Part shown: positions 6,366 through 14,537 of the stretch, piece by piece
Position numbering within the stretch: the stretch's first letter is position 1
Layout: every line of letters starts with the position of its first letter
Assembly (NCBI GenBank): GCA_958421035.1
Contig: CATZKS010000015.1
Coordinates: forward strand, 1 to 26,323
Reading direction: 5' to 3'
From: an uncultured Collinsella sp.
GTDB lineage: Bacteria > Actinomycetota > Coriobacteriia > Coriobacteriales > Coriobacteriaceae
Length of the DNA stretch: 26,323 bases
Notes under the pieces: generated by a model
The model's database searches: none
Told to the model about the DNA's origin: nothing
Seen by the model: the letters and a program-made list of their open reading frames with translations, nothing else
Position numbers and translations under genes: made by a program

Positions 6366-7010
6366 ATGGCTCGCAAAATTACCAAGCGTCAGCAGCAAAT
6401 TTACGACTTCATCAAGGAATATCAGCAGGAGAAGGGTTATCCGCCCAGTGTGCGCGAGATGGCATCTGCCGTGGGCCTTTCCTCCCCCAGCACCGTGCAC
6501 GCCCACTTATCTGCCTTGGAGGCGCGCGGGCTGCTCAAGCGCGATGCCACCAAACCGCGCGCCCTGGAACTCTTTAACGAGGACGGCTCCTCTGTCTCAA
6601 TTTCTAAATCTGACGAGCCCACCGCACCTCGCGGAACGGTCTCGCTACCGCTCGTTGGTCGCGTCGCGGCTGGGATTCCCATTCTGGCCGAGCAGAATAT
6701 CGAAGACACTTTTACTATCCCGACCGAAATCGCCACTGATCAGGGTTCCTTTATCCTTGAGGTGCATGGGAGCTCAATGATCAATGTCGGCATCTTCAAT
6801 GGCGATTACATCATCGTCCGTGAACAAAAGAGTGCCATGAACGGCGAAATCGTCGTGGCCATGATTGATGGTTCAGCGACCGTCAAGACGTTCTACAAGG
6901 AGCAGGGACGCGTACGCCTACAGCCTGAGAATGACACCATGGAGCCTATCTATGCAACAAATCCCGTTATTTTGGGCAAAGTCGTCGGCTTGATGCGCCG
7001 GTTCTCGTAA
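6366..7010 (+). CDS. lexA: SOS repressor LexA
   Basis: This 214-residue repressor-protease has an N-terminal winged helix (residues 1-65, with SVREMASAVGLSSPSTVHAH as the HTH). Its C-terminal S24 domain holds the self-cleavage Ala-Gly at 102-103 (GRVAAGIP), the catalytic Ser 137 in HGSSM, and Lys 174 in SATVK. When RecA filaments form on single-stranded DNA, LexA cuts itself and the SOS genes are released. The open frame extends upstream to 6261, but that would run through all three SOS boxes. The ATG at 6366 is preceded by AGAGAGGA and yields the normal N-terminus. The gene overlaps the following acyltransferase gene by one base (TAATG). Confidence 0.97.
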   Translation: MARKITKRQQQIYDFIKEYQQEKGYPPSVREMASAVGLSSPSTVHAHLSALEARGLLKRDATKPRALELFNEDGSSVSISKSDEPTAPRGTVSLPLVGRVAAGIPILAEQNIEDTFTIPTEIATDQGSFILEVHGSSMINVGIFNGDYIIVREQKSAMNGEIVVAMIDGSATVKTFYKEQGRVRLQPENDTMEPIYATNPVILGKVVGLMRRFS

Positions 7011-7714
7011 TGCAAAAACGCATCACCATCTTTGATACCGTCCGCGGGTTTACGATGATTTCAATGGCAGGTTTTCACGCTTGCTACGATCTCGCCTACC
7101 TGTACGGTTGGGATATGCCCTGGTTTACCCAGACTGTCTTTCAAGACATCTGGCGCGCCAGCATCAGCTGGGTATTCTTGTTTATCGCGGGTTGGATGTG
7201 CACTCTTTCGCGCAACAATATCAAACGTGCCGCCAAATACGCCTTAGCAGCACTCGTCGTCTGGCTGGCAACAACACTTGTCTCAGTCGATGATTCGGTT
7301 AATTTTGGCATCATCTACTGCATGGCCGCATGTACCGGCATCGTGGCGTTGACCGATCCCGTCCTTAAAAAGATATCAGCGAGATGGGGCATGTCCCTAT
7401 GCCTTGTGATGTTCGCCCTCACCTGGAGCATCCCCAAAACAATCTACCCTGTCCCCTACCTGGCGTGGCTGGGATTTCCGAGCCCTGGGTTTGTCTCAGG
7501 TGATTACTACCCCATCATCCCGTTTATCTTTATGTATCTTGCAGGATACTTCGCCGCACATATAGCGCAGGGAATCGATAAGACCGTCCCTAGCTGGGCC
7601 TACGCCAACTCCCTGCCGGCGCTCGCCAGCCTTGGACGTTATGCACTACCCTTTTATCTGCTGCATCAGCCCATTATACTGGGCATTTTGGAGCTCGCCT
7701 ACTCGGTGCGATAA
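7010..7714 (+). CDS. DUF1624/HGSNAT-like membrane acyltransferase
   Basis: This 234-residue, very hydrophobic protein probably has six to eight membrane helices. The N-terminus reads RITIFDTVRGFTMISMAGFH, the D-x-x-R-G-x-x-M pattern with a downstream His typical of the DUF1624/heparan-alpha-glucosaminide acetyltransferase-like family. The C-terminus has ALPFYLLHQPIILGI, another family hallmark. Members are thought to move acyl groups across the membrane onto sugars; the substrate here is unknown. Its start codon overlaps the lexA stop (TAATG), so it is translationally coupled to lexA and probably SOS-responsive. Its last 16 bases overlap the 3' end of the oppositely oriented hflX, and no terminator is visible there. 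Confidence 0.85.
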   Translation: MQKRITIFDTVRGFTMISMAGFHACYDLAYLYGWDMPWFTQTVFQDIWRASISWVFLFIAGWMCTLSRNNIKRAAKYALAALVVWLATTLVSVDDSVNFGIIYCMAACTGIVALTDPVLKKISARWGMSLCLVMFALTWSIPKTIYPVPYLAWLGFPSPGFVSGDYYPIIPFIFMYLAGYFAAHIAQGIDKTVPSWAYANSLPALASLGRYALPFYLLHQPIILGILELAYSVR

Positions 7715-8988
7715 CGCTCGAGCCGCGGTGCGACACGAGCCGGCAGTTTCGCCACAATACGAACGCCATCCTCAAGATATTCCTCATGCAAAAGGGTCCC
7801 CTGCTCATGCACGAGTGTAATGAGCGCACCTTCACGATATGGAATGTCGGCTGAAAGCAGTACATCGGTGGCAGCTGCCTCGCGAGCAATGCGATCGACG
7901 AGATCGTCGAGCCCCTCGCCCGTTTGGGCCGAGAACAGAACGGCTTCCGGAAAACGACGACGGAAACTTAATCGATCAACGCTATCGAGAAGATCGATTT
8001 TATTGAATACGGTCAGCGTTAGGCGCTCTCCGGCGCCGATCTCATCAAGCACGCGGTCGACAGCCTCCAGCTGTCGCTCATAGTCCTCGTCAGACGCATC
8101 TACGACTTTGAGAATTAGATCGGCACCCAACACCTCGGACAGCGTCGATTTAAAGGCATCGACAAGACCATGCGGCAGCTTTTGAATAAAGCCGACGGTA
8201 TCGGTAATCGTCATTCCGCGACCGCCGGGCAGGCGATACGAACGCGTCGTCGGGTCGAGCGTAGCAAACAGCTTGTCCTGCGAAAGTACCGTAGAGCCTG
8301 TCAGGCGATTGAGCAACGTCGATTTACCGGCATTGGTATAACCGGCTAACGCGACGCGAAACGCCGGTGACTCAATACGACTCTTGGATTGAACATCACG
8401 ACGCTGTTCAACCTGCTTGATCTCACGACGAAGCGCAGCGATCTTATTACGAATGAGGCGACGGTCGACCTCGAGCTGACTTTCGCCCTGACCAAAGCGT
8501 GAGCCGATGCCGCCGCGCGTCTGTTCCTTGGCGAGATGGCTCCACATGCCGCGCAGACGAGGCAACAGATATTGAAGCTGCGCCAGCTGTACCTGTAGGC
8601 GTCCCTCACGCGTCTGAGCATGCAGGCCAAAGATATCCAAGATCAGTGCCGTACGATCGATAATCTTTACCGGCTCGCCCACGGCTTTCTCCAAATAGGA
8701 TTGCTGCGAGGGCGTCAGGTCGTCGTCAAAAATAACGACATCGGCATCCATGCGATGTACCAGACCGCACAGCTCCTCTACCTTACCGGAACCGATAAAT
8801 GATTTGGGATACGGCTTTACCAAACGCTGAGACAAGCGAGCCACGCACTGGGCACCAGCCGTGTGGGCAAGGCGCTCCAGCTCATCGAGCGATCGATCGA
8901 GTGGCCATGCATTGTCGCGCCACTCAACACCAACCAAAATGGCACGCTCGGGCTCGGGTGCCGTGGGAACAAGGGGGAAACGAGCCAT
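7699..8988 (-). CDS. hflX: Ribosome-associated GTPase HflX
   Basis: This 429-residue GTPase splits stalled or hibernating ribosomes. The N-terminal HflX domain includes SFIGSGKVEEL (63-73) and FDDDLTPSQQSYLE (87-100). It is followed by the coiled segment that begins with GIGSRFGQGESQLEVDRRLI (160-179). The GTPase domain has G1 GYTNAGKST (216-224), G3 DTVG and G4 NKID. Length and motifs are complete. The start ATG overlaps the miaA stop (TAATG), making it the last gene of the miaB-miaA-hflX run, the same miaA/hflX neighbourhood as in many bacteria although hfq is absent. Its 3' end overlaps the convergent acyltransferase gene. Confidence 0.97.
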   Translation of the reverse strand: MARFPLVPTAPEPERAILVGVEWRDNAWPLDRSLDELERLAHTAGAQCVARLSQRLVKPYPKSFIGSGKVEELCGLVHRMDADVVIFDDDLTPSQQSYLEKAVGEPVKIIDRTALILDIFGLHAQTREGRLQVQLAQLQYLLPRLRGMWSHLAKEQTRGGIGSRFGQGESQLEVDRRLIRNKIAALRREIKQVEQRRDVQSKSRIESPAFRVALAGYTNAGKSTLLNRLTGSTVLSQDKLFATLDPTTRSYRLPGGRGMTITDTVGFIQKLPHGLVDAFKSTLSEVLGADLILKVVDASDEDYERQLEAVDRVLDEIGAGERLTLTVFNKIDLLDSVDRLSFRRRFPEAVLFSAQTGEGLDDLVDRIAREAAATDVLLSADIPYREGALITLVHEQGTLLHEEYLEDGVRIVAKLPARVAPRLERYRTE

Positions 8989-9926
8989 TAGGCAGCCTCA
9001 ATACGATGCAGGATATCAGCAACGACCTCATCGATCGTACATTCATCCATATCAAACCACGCGATACGGTCATCGCGCTTAAACCACGAAAGCTGACGTT
9101 TGGCATAGCGACGCGAACGCATCTTAATGAGTTCGCGAGCCTCATCCATGCTCGTCACGCCATTGAAAGCATCGATGATCTCTTTATAGCCAATTGCCTG
9201 CATCGAAGTCAGGGCATCTCCCAGCCCCTGGTCCATAAGACCGCGAACCTCATCAACAAGACCCTGCTCAAACATCACATCGACACGTAGGTTAATGCGT
9301 TCATAGAGCACCTCGCGATTTCGCGTCAGGCCAAACCATAACGCATGATAATGCTCGCGCGGAACACTAAACTGCGACTTTTGTTGCGCATAGGAAACGC
9401 CATCATCGTGCATTTCGAGCGCGCGAATCACACGCCGCACGTTATGCGGATGAATAACAGCAGCTGATTCTGGATCGCGCTCGGCAAGCAGGGCATGCAG
9501 TTCTTCCTCGCCAATACGCTCGGCAAGCTCCTGATACCCCGCGCGACGATCGTCCTCAAGCTCGCCCGAGGGAAAATCCATCTCATCCAGGGCGGCCTTG
9601 AGATACAAGCCTGTGCCCCCGCAAAACACCGGTAGGCGGCCCTCGCCAAGCAAACGCTCAACATGCGCGCGAGCGTCAGCCTGATAAAGCGCCGCAGAGT
9701 ACGCCACACCCGGCTCTACAATGTCGACGAGACGCAGCGGCGCCGTACACTCATCGGGCGCCATCTTTGCGGTACCGATGTCCATGCCGCGATAGATTTG
9801 CATCGCATCGCACGACAGCACTTCGGACGAAAGACGAGCCGCCAAACGGTCGGCAACACCACTCTTACCAACCGCCGTCGGACCGACGATCGCAACGACG
9901 GAAAGACCTGCCCCGGGAGAAACCAT
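8988..9926 (-). CDS. miaA: tRNA dimethylallyltransferase
   Basis: This 312-residue enzyme adds a dimethylallyl group to A37 of tRNAs reading UNN codons, giving i6A. It has the P-loop GPTAVGKS (15-22), the catalytic Asp 40 in SCDAMQIYRGMDIGTAK, GGTGLYLKA around 104-112, and the C-terminal AIGYKEI and RRYAKRQLSWFKRD motifs. It overlaps both neighbours by one base in TAATG arrangements: miaB upstream and hflX downstream. MiaB, encoded just before it, thiomethylates the i6A product, so the two enzymes of one modification pathway are co-translated. Confidence 0.97.
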   Translation of the reverse strand: MVSPGAGLSVVAIVGPTAVGKSGVADRLAARLSSEVLSCDAMQIYRGMDIGTAKMAPDECTAPLRLVDIVEPGVAYSAALYQADARAHVERLLGEGRLPVFCGGTGLYLKAALDEMDFPSGELEDDRRAGYQELAERIGEEELHALLAERDPESAAVIHPHNVRRVIRALEMHDDGVSYAQQKSQFSVPREHYHALWFGLTRNREVLYERINLRVDVMFEQGLVDEVRGLMDQGLGDALTSMQAIGYKEIIDAFNGVTSMDEARELIKMRSRRYAKRQLSWFKRDDRIAWFDMDECTIDEVVADILHRIEAA

Positions 9927-11296
9927 TAGCGCGGCTCGCCCACAACGGAGCCGGACAAATACCAGGTCTTGGCAACGTCAACGTCAACATCAACGATCTT
10001 GCCAACAAGCTGATCGATGCTGTAACCCTCGGGGATAGGCGCATGCACGGTCTGATTCTTGGGACTCTTGCCCAGCAGGACCGCGTCGTTCTTTTTACTC
10101 GTTCCCTCAATGAGCGCCGGCACCACAGTATGAAGCTCACCCTGGTTGTACTCGTGCGCCGTGGTCTCGATAACCTTAACCAGGCGGTTGAAACGCTCGA
10201 GAATAACCTCATGCGGCGTAGGATCGTCAATCTCGGCGGCCGGGGTACCGGCGCGCTTGGAATAGATGAAGGTATAGGCCTGAGCATAGCGGACCGTCTC
10301 GGCAAGTGAGAGCGTCTGCTCAAAGTCTTCTTCAGTCTCGCCCGGGAAGCCAACGATAATGTCGGTCGAGAGCGCGATATCGGGCATGCGGTTGCGAATG
10401 CGATCGACCAGGCCCAGATAGTCCTCGCGTGTATAACGGCGATTCATCTCTTTGAGGATCCGTGTCGAACCTGACTGGACGGCCAGGTGCAACTGCGGCA
10501 TAACGGCAGGCGTCTCGGCCATGGCGTCGATGGTCTCGGGGAGCAGATCCTTGGGATGCGAAGACGTAAAGAAGATGCGCTCCACACCCGTATCGCCCAC
10601 GGCACGCAGCAGATCGGCAAAACGCGGCTTGCCAAACAGATCGCGACCATATGAGTTAACGTTTTGGCCCAGCAGCGTAATCTCACGCACGCCCTGGCGC
10701 ACCAAACCGGTCACCTCGTCGACAATCTCCTCGAAGGGGCGACTTTTTTCGCGACCGCGCACGTACGGCACGATGCAATAGGTGCAGAAATTATTGCAGC
10801 CTGTCATGATGGGCACCCAGGCGTGATACTGGGTCTCGCGATGCCACGGCATGCTCATGGCATCCGTATCCTCATGCTCATTGGTGCGGATATGACGCTT
10901 ACCATCAAGGAACGCCTCGGCAATGAGCTCGGCCACATGTGCGATGGAATGCGTGCCAAAGATGACATTGACGTTATCGACGTTGGTGAGCAGGCCCTCT
11001 CCATCACGCTGCGCGATGCAGCCGCCCACGGCAACCACACGCTTGCCCGAAGGCGAAGGCGGCAGGCTTTTGCAGGAATTGCACTGACCGTACAGGCGAG
11101 TATCGGCGGCCTCACGCACACAGCATGTCATGAAGACAACGATATCGGCATGCTCGGGATCGAGCGCCATGAGGCAGCCATACGAATCAAGCAGACCGCT
11201 CACACGCTCGGAGTCGTGCTGATTCATCTGACAGCCAAAGGTGCGGATAAAGTAGGTTTTACCGGCAAGAATATCGCGTACGGAACGCTGGTCCAT
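9926..11296 (-). CDS. miaB: tRNA-2-methylthio-N6-dimethylallyladenosine synthase
   Basis: This is a radical-SAM methylthiotransferase of about 456 residues that converts i6A37 to ms2i6A37. The N-terminal UPF0004 domain holds the auxiliary 4Fe-4S cluster ligands Cys 22 (TFGCQMN), Cys 58 (TCCVRE) and Cys 93 (GGC). The radical-SAM CxxxCxxC is at 167-174 (GCNNFCTYCIVPYVRGRE). A TRAM-like segment forms the C-terminus. An additional CNSC pair (72-75) lies between the auxiliary ligands. I chose the ATG at 11296 because AGGA is nine bases before it; an ATG two codons earlier (11302) has only three bases of spacing. It ends in TAATG with miaA. Confidence 0.95.
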   Translation of the reverse strand: MDQRSVRDILAGKTYFIRTFGCQMNQHDSERVSGLLDSYGCLMALDPEHADIVVFMTCCVREAADTRLYGQCNSCKSLPPSPSGKRVVAVGGCIAQRDGEGLLTNVDNVNVIFGTHSIAHVAELIAEAFLDGKRHIRTNEHEDTDAMSMPWHRETQYHAWVPIMTGCNNFCTYCIVPYVRGREKSRPFEEIVDEVTGLVRQGVREITLLGQNVNSYGRDLFGKPRFADLLRAVGDTGVERIFFTSSHPKDLLPETIDAMAETPAVMPQLHLAVQSGSTRILKEMNRRYTREDYLGLVDRIRNRMPDIALSTDIIVGFPGETEEDFEQTLSLAETVRYAQAYTFIYSKRAGTPAAEIDDPTPHEVILERFNRLVKVIETTAHEYNQGELHTVVPALIEGTSKKNDAVLLGKSPKNQTVHAPIPEGYSIDQLVGKIVDVDVDVAKTWYLSGSVVGEPR

Positions 11297-11341
11297 GTGC
11301 ATAAGTCCTAACGATGGGGAGCGAAACGAGGCAAGCAGAAG

Positions 11342-11659
11342 CTATGCCACAGGCTTAACATCATCCATGACGACGTTATCCATAGCAGCTCGATTGATCT
11401 GGTGAACGTAGATAGAAAGGCGGATGGCCGTGCGCGACTCCCCGTTAATGAGGATGTCGGAGAACACAGGCGCGCAGGAAATATCAAAACCGGTTGGAAT
11501 CAAAAAACCGCGCGCGATAGCAACGGCCTTAATGGCCTGGTTGACAGCACCGGCACCGACACACTGGATGTTGACGGGTACACCATCCTTGACCATGCCG
11601 GCGATGGCGCCGGCAACGGACGCGGGCGATGATTTGCTTGATACCTTCAGGCAATCCAT
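11342..11659 (-). CDS. spoVS: Stage V sporulation protein S (SpoVS) domain protein
   Basis: This 105-residue protein is almost entirely a SpoVS/Alba-like nucleic-acid-binding domain: LKVSSKSSPASVAGAIAGMV near the start, then VGAGAVNQAIKAVAIARGFL and a basic, strand-forming C-terminal half. B. subtilis SpoVS is about 86 residues; here about 19 extra residues (ending NVVMDDVKPVA) follow the domain. SpoVS acts in sporulation in Bacillus, but the same domain is widespread in non-spore-formers, where its role is unclear. AGGAG eight bases before the ATG at 11659 sets the start, although the frame is open further upstream. It follows the GHKL ATPase gene after 74 bases and precedes miaB. Confidence 0.93.
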   Translation of the reverse strand: MDCLKVSSKSSPASVAGAIAGMVKDGVPVNIQCVGAGAVNQAIKAVAIARGFLIPTGFDISCAPVFSDILINGESRTAIRLSIYVHQINRAAMDNVVMDDVKPVA

Positions 11660-11709
11660 GAAGAAACTCCTGCGTTTAAAAGTACGTTTTAACTGCAATA
11701 ACTTTATCG

Positions 11710-11727
11710 TACCGAGTGGACTCGGTA
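11710..11727 (-). other. Hairpin between the GHKL ATPase and spoVS genes
   Basis: A perfect 7-bp stem, TACCGAG with CTCGGTA, closes on a 4-nt loop and starts six bases after the ATPase stop. It has no U-tract, so it may be an RNA-processing or stability element and not a terminator. Confidence 0.45.
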
Positions 11728-11733
11728 AAGGCA

Positions 11734-12819
11734 CTATTCCTCTTTGGCAAGATCGAAGGTCACGGTGATTCGATCACGCGAAACACGGATCTTTGGGTCG
11801 CCGCAAAGATTGAGATAGTACCGGGCGGCAAGGTCATTAAAGTCGCGCTCCACAGCACGCGAAAACTGTGCCATGTCATCCTTGGCAATACGCAGCCCAC
11901 GACGATCCTTCGCGAGATCGACAGGAGCCGGCGCATGCGAGGATGAGTCACGCTCGCGCAGCAGACGCGCAGTCACACCGCGAACGGGCTTAATCTGCCC
12001 TGCCAAAATGCGATGGGCCGTGCGCTCGGACATCTCAAGACCCAAACCCGAACAAATACGAATAAAGTCCTCGGCATCAGAGGCAAGGCCTAAACGATCG
12101 ACAACCGGAAGCTCGCTCTCATCATCAATAAACAGGAGACGAGACGTATCGAGCCGACTTGACGCCTGAGCATAAAGGGTCGCGGCAATCTCAGACGGAG
12201 AACCAAGATAGACATCGCAACCACGCAACTCCTCGAGCGCAAACTCACAGGCAGCGCGAATAATATTATGCGGACCGCGAGCACAGACATAACGTCCGTC
12301 CTCATCCTTGACGGCCTGGGGCCAGCTGGACTGATCGGCACGCTCGCTGAGGCGGTCGGCCGCAACGCTCACCTTAAAGGCTGAGCCAAGATCGACACCA
12401 GACGTGACCACGCGGGCCTCGTCGGTGTTCTGCTTGATCGAAAACAATGCCATGCCACGACCGTGAACGCCCCAACGGTCCATCTTCATGCTCTCGAGCT
12501 TTGAGGTAACGCGAGCATCGAAGATTCGCTCTTGCATATCCTGCGGAACACCCGAGCCGTTATCCAGAAAGACAAGCGTGCGGACGCCATCTTCCTTGGT
12601 CGTGGCGAGATAGACCTTGTCGGCGCCGGCATCGCGAGCATTACGGAGCATTTCGATGACGATATCCTCGATATGCTGAATGTCGTGCCTTGCCTGGCGC
12701 CGCTCGGCCTCCGAAACGCGGAGGCGGACATACCCCTCGCCAAGGTTCTCCTCGACGCGAAGGTTGCCCTCCCCCGACATCGACGCGATAAATGAGATGA
12801 GCTCGTTCGCGTCGCTCAT
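11734..12819 (-). CDS. GHKL-type ATP-binding protein of unknown function
   Basis: This 361-residue protein has an N-terminal GHKL (HATPase_c) fold: the N box IEDIVIEMLRNARDAGA (50-66, Glu 56 and Asn 60), the G1 box DNGSGVP (86-92) and the G2 box GVHGRGMAL (117-125). There is no histidine-phosphotransfer domain, receiver, sensor or membrane segment, so it is not a standard sensor kinase; the box spacing is closer to MutL/Hsp90/topoisomerase-like GHKL proteins. The C-terminal 200 residues match nothing I recognise and include a segment around 230-300 that may be helical. The ATG comes one base after the rny stop, without a clear ribosome-binding site, so translational coupling to RNase Y is likely. 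It occupies the place of ymdB in the Bacillus order. Function unknown. Confidence 0.85.
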   Translation of the reverse strand: MSDANELISFIASMSGEGNLRVEENLGEGYVRLRVSEAERRQARHDIQHIEDIVIEMLRNARDAGADKVYLATTKEDGVRTLVFLDNGSGVPQDMQERIFDARVTSKLESMKMDRWGVHGRGMALFSIKQNTDEARVVTSGVDLGSAFKVSVAADRLSERADQSSWPQAVKDEDGRYVCARGPHNIIRAACEFALEELRGCDVYLGSPSEIAATLYAQASSRLDTSRLLFIDDESELPVVDRLGLASDAEDFIRICSGLGLEMSERTAHRILAGQIKPVRGVTARLLRERDSSSHAPAPVDLAKDRRGLRIAKDDMAQFSRAVERDFNDLAARYYLNLCGDPKIRVSRDRITVTFDLAKEE

Positions 12820-12820
12820 A

Positions 12821-14371
12821 TTATTTAGCGATATCGACAGCGCGGCTCTCGCGAATCACGACGACGCGCACCTGACCGGGATACTCCATCTCTTCCTCGA
12901 TCTGATGGGCGATATCGTGAGCCAGAACCGTGGACTGGGCATCGGAGATCTTGTCCGGCTGAACCATGACATGGACCTCGCGACCAGCCTGCATGGCATA
13001 GGTACGCTCGACGCCGTCATGGGAGTTGGCGATCTCCTCGAGCTTCTCAAGGCGCTTGATGTAGTTCTCGGCAGACTCGCGACGGGCACCGGGGCGAGAG
13101 GCTGAGACAGCATCGGCGGCCTGCACCAGGACATCGAGCACCGTGTTGGGGTCGACATCGGCATGGTGAGCCTCGATAGCGTGGACGATAACGGGCTTCT
13201 CGCCATAACGACGGGCGAGCTCGGCGCCGATGACGGCATGCGGGCCCTCGACGTCGTGGTCAATTGCCTTGCCCAGGTCGTGAAGCAGACCGGCGCGCTT
13301 GGCGGTCACAACGTCCAGGCCAAGCTCGGAAGCCATCACGCCGCAGAGATCAGAGACCTCGAGGGAGTGCTGAAGCACGTTCTGACCAAACGAGGTACGG
13401 TAGCGCAAGGCACCAAGGGTCTTGACGATCTCGGGGTGCAGGTCGTGGATGCCAGTATCGAAGGCAGCCTGCTCGCCAGCCTCGCGCACGCGCTGCTGAA
13501 CCAGGTCGGCAGCCTTGTGATACATCTCCTCGATGCGGGCAGGGTGAATGCGGCCGTCGGCGATGAGGTTCTCGAGGGCGACACGGGCGGTCTCACGACG
13601 GACCGGGTCGAAGCTCGAAAGAACGACGGTCTCGGGCGTGTCGTCGATCACGAGGTTGACGCCGGAAACCTGCTCGAAGGTGCGGATGTTGCGACCCTCG
13701 CGACCGATAATACGGCCCTTGAGGTCATCAGAGGGAATGTGCACGGAGGTAACGGTGACCTCGGCAGTGTGGTCGGCAGCGCAGCGCTGAATCGCCAGGG
13801 ACAGAATCTCCTGGGCGGTCTTGTGGCACTCGGCGCGAACCTGCTGCTCGGACTCGCGAATGATCGTGGCGGCCTCGTGGGTGACCTCGCCGCGAACCTT
13901 ATCGAGGAGCTCCTTGTGGGCATCCTCGCGGGTAAGGTCGGCGATACGCTCGAGCTCGGAGGTCTGCTTTGCGCAGAGCTCCTCGAGCTCACGGGAGCGC
14001 TTCTCGACCTGACCGGCCTGACTGGACAGCTGATGCTCGCGCTTGTCGAGAGCGTCGTTGCGGCGATCAAGGGATTCCTCGCGCTGCATCACGCGGTTCT
14101 CGAGCGTACGAATCTCGCTCTTACGCTGCTTGTCCTCGGCCTCGGCGGCCTGCTTGTTCTTGATGATCTCCTCTTTAGCCTCGAGCAGAGCCTCTTTTTT
14201 GAGGGTCTCGGCCTGACGCTTTGCATCGCCGATCAGGGACTCAGCCTGTGCGTGTGCCGACTGGATCTTTTCGTCGGCCTCATGAAGACTACCCTGCTTG
14301 GCGGTGCGCATGTAGGCAATGGCGGCGATGGCACCTAAAACGATGCCAACGAGCGCTGCGATGATAGGCAT
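12821..14371 (-). CDS. rny: Ribonuclease Y
   Basis: This 516-residue membrane-anchored endoribonuclease starts mRNA decay in many Gram-positive bacteria. It has one N-terminal transmembrane helix (about 2-20), a long charged coiled coil (about 28-190), a KH domain with GREGRNIR (223-230) and an HD domain with the metal-binding LLHDLGKA (His 364, Asp 365). The open frame could begin at a GTG at 14377, but that GTG directly abuts AAGGAG. The ATG at 14371 is five bases from AAGGAG and is the better start. It heads the rny-ATPase-spoVS-miaB-miaA-hflX transcript, with a well-matched promoter and a leader of about 155 bases. Confidence 0.97.
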   Translation of the reverse strand: MPIIAALVGIVLGAIAAIAYMRTAKQGSLHEADEKIQSAHAQAESLIGDAKRQAETLKKEALLEAKEEIIKNKQAAEAEDKQRKSEIRTLENRVMQREESLDRRNDALDKREHQLSSQAGQVEKRSRELEELCAKQTSELERIADLTREDAHKELLDKVRGEVTHEAATIIRESEQQVRAECHKTAQEILSLAIQRCAADHTAEVTVTSVHIPSDDLKGRIIGREGRNIRTFEQVSGVNLVIDDTPETVVLSSFDPVRRETARVALENLIADGRIHPARIEEMYHKAADLVQQRVREAGEQAAFDTGIHDLHPEIVKTLGALRYRTSFGQNVLQHSLEVSDLCGVMASELGLDVVTAKRAGLLHDLGKAIDHDVEGPHAVIGAELARRYGEKPVIVHAIEAHHADVDPNTVLDVLVQAADAVSASRPGARRESAENYIKRLEKLEEIANSHDGVERTYAMQAGREVHVMVQPDKISDAQSTVLAHDIAHQIEEEMEYPGQVRVVVIRESRAVDIAK

Positions 14372-14406
14372 GCTCACTCCTTTTTATGGATTCGTTACAC
14401 AACAAA

Positions 14407-14432
14407 GCGAACCGTCCTTACGAACGGCTCGC
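14407..14432 (-). other. Hairpin in the rny leader
   Basis: A 9-bp stem (14407-14415 with 14424-14432; GCGAACCGT with ACGGCTCGC, one wobble on the minus transcript) closes on an 8-nt loop and is followed in the minus direction by TTTGTTGTGT. It lies between the rny promoter and start codon, so it could be a leader attenuator or a stabilising 5' structure. The U-tract is weak. A second small hairpin (CTCATC, GATGAG) lies further upstream in the leader. Confidence 0.5.
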
Positions 14433-14537
14433 GACATTTGAGTAATATGGGCGCAGCTTATGCGGATCGGATACAGATAAACATATAAACAAACTCATCA
14501 CAGATGAGCACATATCACAAAGCAAATGACAGTGTTT

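Noticed and set aside
13163..14338. A 391-codon plus-strand open frame opposite rny.
   Set aside because: It is the complement of the RNase Y coiled coil and HD domain; the repetitive L/G/D-rich translation is a shadow effect.
14372..14377. A GTG at 14377 as the rny start.
   Set aside because: It abuts the AAGGAG ribosome-binding site, so the ATG at 14371 is better placed.
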